Assembly (NCBI RefSeq): GCF_000482465.1
Contig: NZ_AXVJ01000042.1
Location: 1 to 64,000, forward strand
Source of the DNA: Runella limosa DSM 17973
Lineage (GTDB): Bacteria; Bacteroidota; Bacteroidia; Cytophagales; Spirosomataceae
Reading direction: 5' to 3'
DNA: 64,000 nt
Below the pieces are notes generated by a model. It searched no databases, had not been told where the DNA came from, and saw only the letters and a list, made by a program, of their open reading frames with translations. Positions 63,973-64,000 of this stretch are shown one piece after another. Within the stretch, counting starts at the first letter, position 1. Each line of letters opens with the position of its first letter. A program made the position numbers and the translations under genes.

Positions 63973-64000
63973 GTTTGTTTCAGGGCTTAAGGCTCTTGTC

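Overview
The window is ordinary-looking chromosomal DNA of a Gram-negative member of the Bacteroidota, most probably a Cytophagales bacterium (inference). Supporting signs are a SusC/SusD outer-membrane pair, a PorT-like type IX secretion protein next to menG, an S46 dipeptidyl-peptidase, DUF4199 and DUF4920 proteins, many lipoproteins and exported proteins, and promoters of the Bacteroidota type (TTTG, about 19 bp, TAnnTTTG). There are about 52 protein genes and one tRNA gene (initiator tRNA-Met). I see no phage, insertion sequence, CRISPR array or rRNA.

Layout. 0-3.5 kb (minus): a small unknown gene, an AhpD-like protein and a GH63-like glucosidase. 3.6-9 kb (plus): an exported MTA/SAH nucleosidase, an acyl-CoA carboxylase beta subunit, then a short surface-glycan cassette (GT2, GT4, PglC-like phosphoglycosyl transferase, PglD/NeuD-like acetyltransferase, to 10.0 kb). 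10-16.4 kb: holin-like membrane protein (minus), menG overlapping porT, a 2-oxoglutarate oxygenase, ChrA and DPP7. 16.5-21.5 kb (minus): the ribosome-assembly GTPases Der and Era, tRNA-fMet on the opposite strand, a histidine-phosphatase lipoprotein and a long TPR protein.

21.5-26 kb is the most striking stretch. A 559-bp gene-free region and its edges hold seven exact matches to the DnaA box TTWTNCACA and more than a dozen single-mismatch boxes, beside a very AT-rich segment. mnmG (gidA), a classical oriC neighbour, lies 1.8 kb away. A near-perfect parS palindrome lies between mnmG and ybeY. Together they mark a probable replication origin with a partition site, though the division genes to its right would then run against the replication fork.

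26-38 kb (minus): ybeY, a radical SAM protein, accD, an AlkD-like protein and the distal half of the division/cell-wall cluster (transcribed murD-ftsW-murG-murC-ftsQ-ftsA-ftsZ). The proximal half (mraY, murE, ftsI, mraW) is absent here. 38-42.5 kb: a cyclase-family hydrolase converging with zero spacing on a heme-c/LRR membrane protein, which is translationally coupled to an exported glycosidase-like protein. 42.6-47.7 kb (plus): gcvH, a dihydroorotase-like protein with a changed metal site, DUF4199, a J-domain-like protein, DUF4920 and prfB with its programmed +1 frameshift. 47.8-53.3 kb: SusD and SusC, divergent from a DeoR-type regulator. 53.4-64 kb: TPR protein, hpt, HupE/UreJ-like protein, M1 metallopeptidase, thioredoxin-fold protein, beta-barrel protein, exported FAD oxidoreductase and a lipoprotein serpin.

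Several intergenic spaces carry long perfect inverted repeats. The most unusual are two interlocked (pseudoknot-order) repeats between the FAD oxidoreductase and serpin genes, and a 15-bp hairpin in the predicted era leader. All functional assignments rest on motifs and family knowledge; no searches were run.
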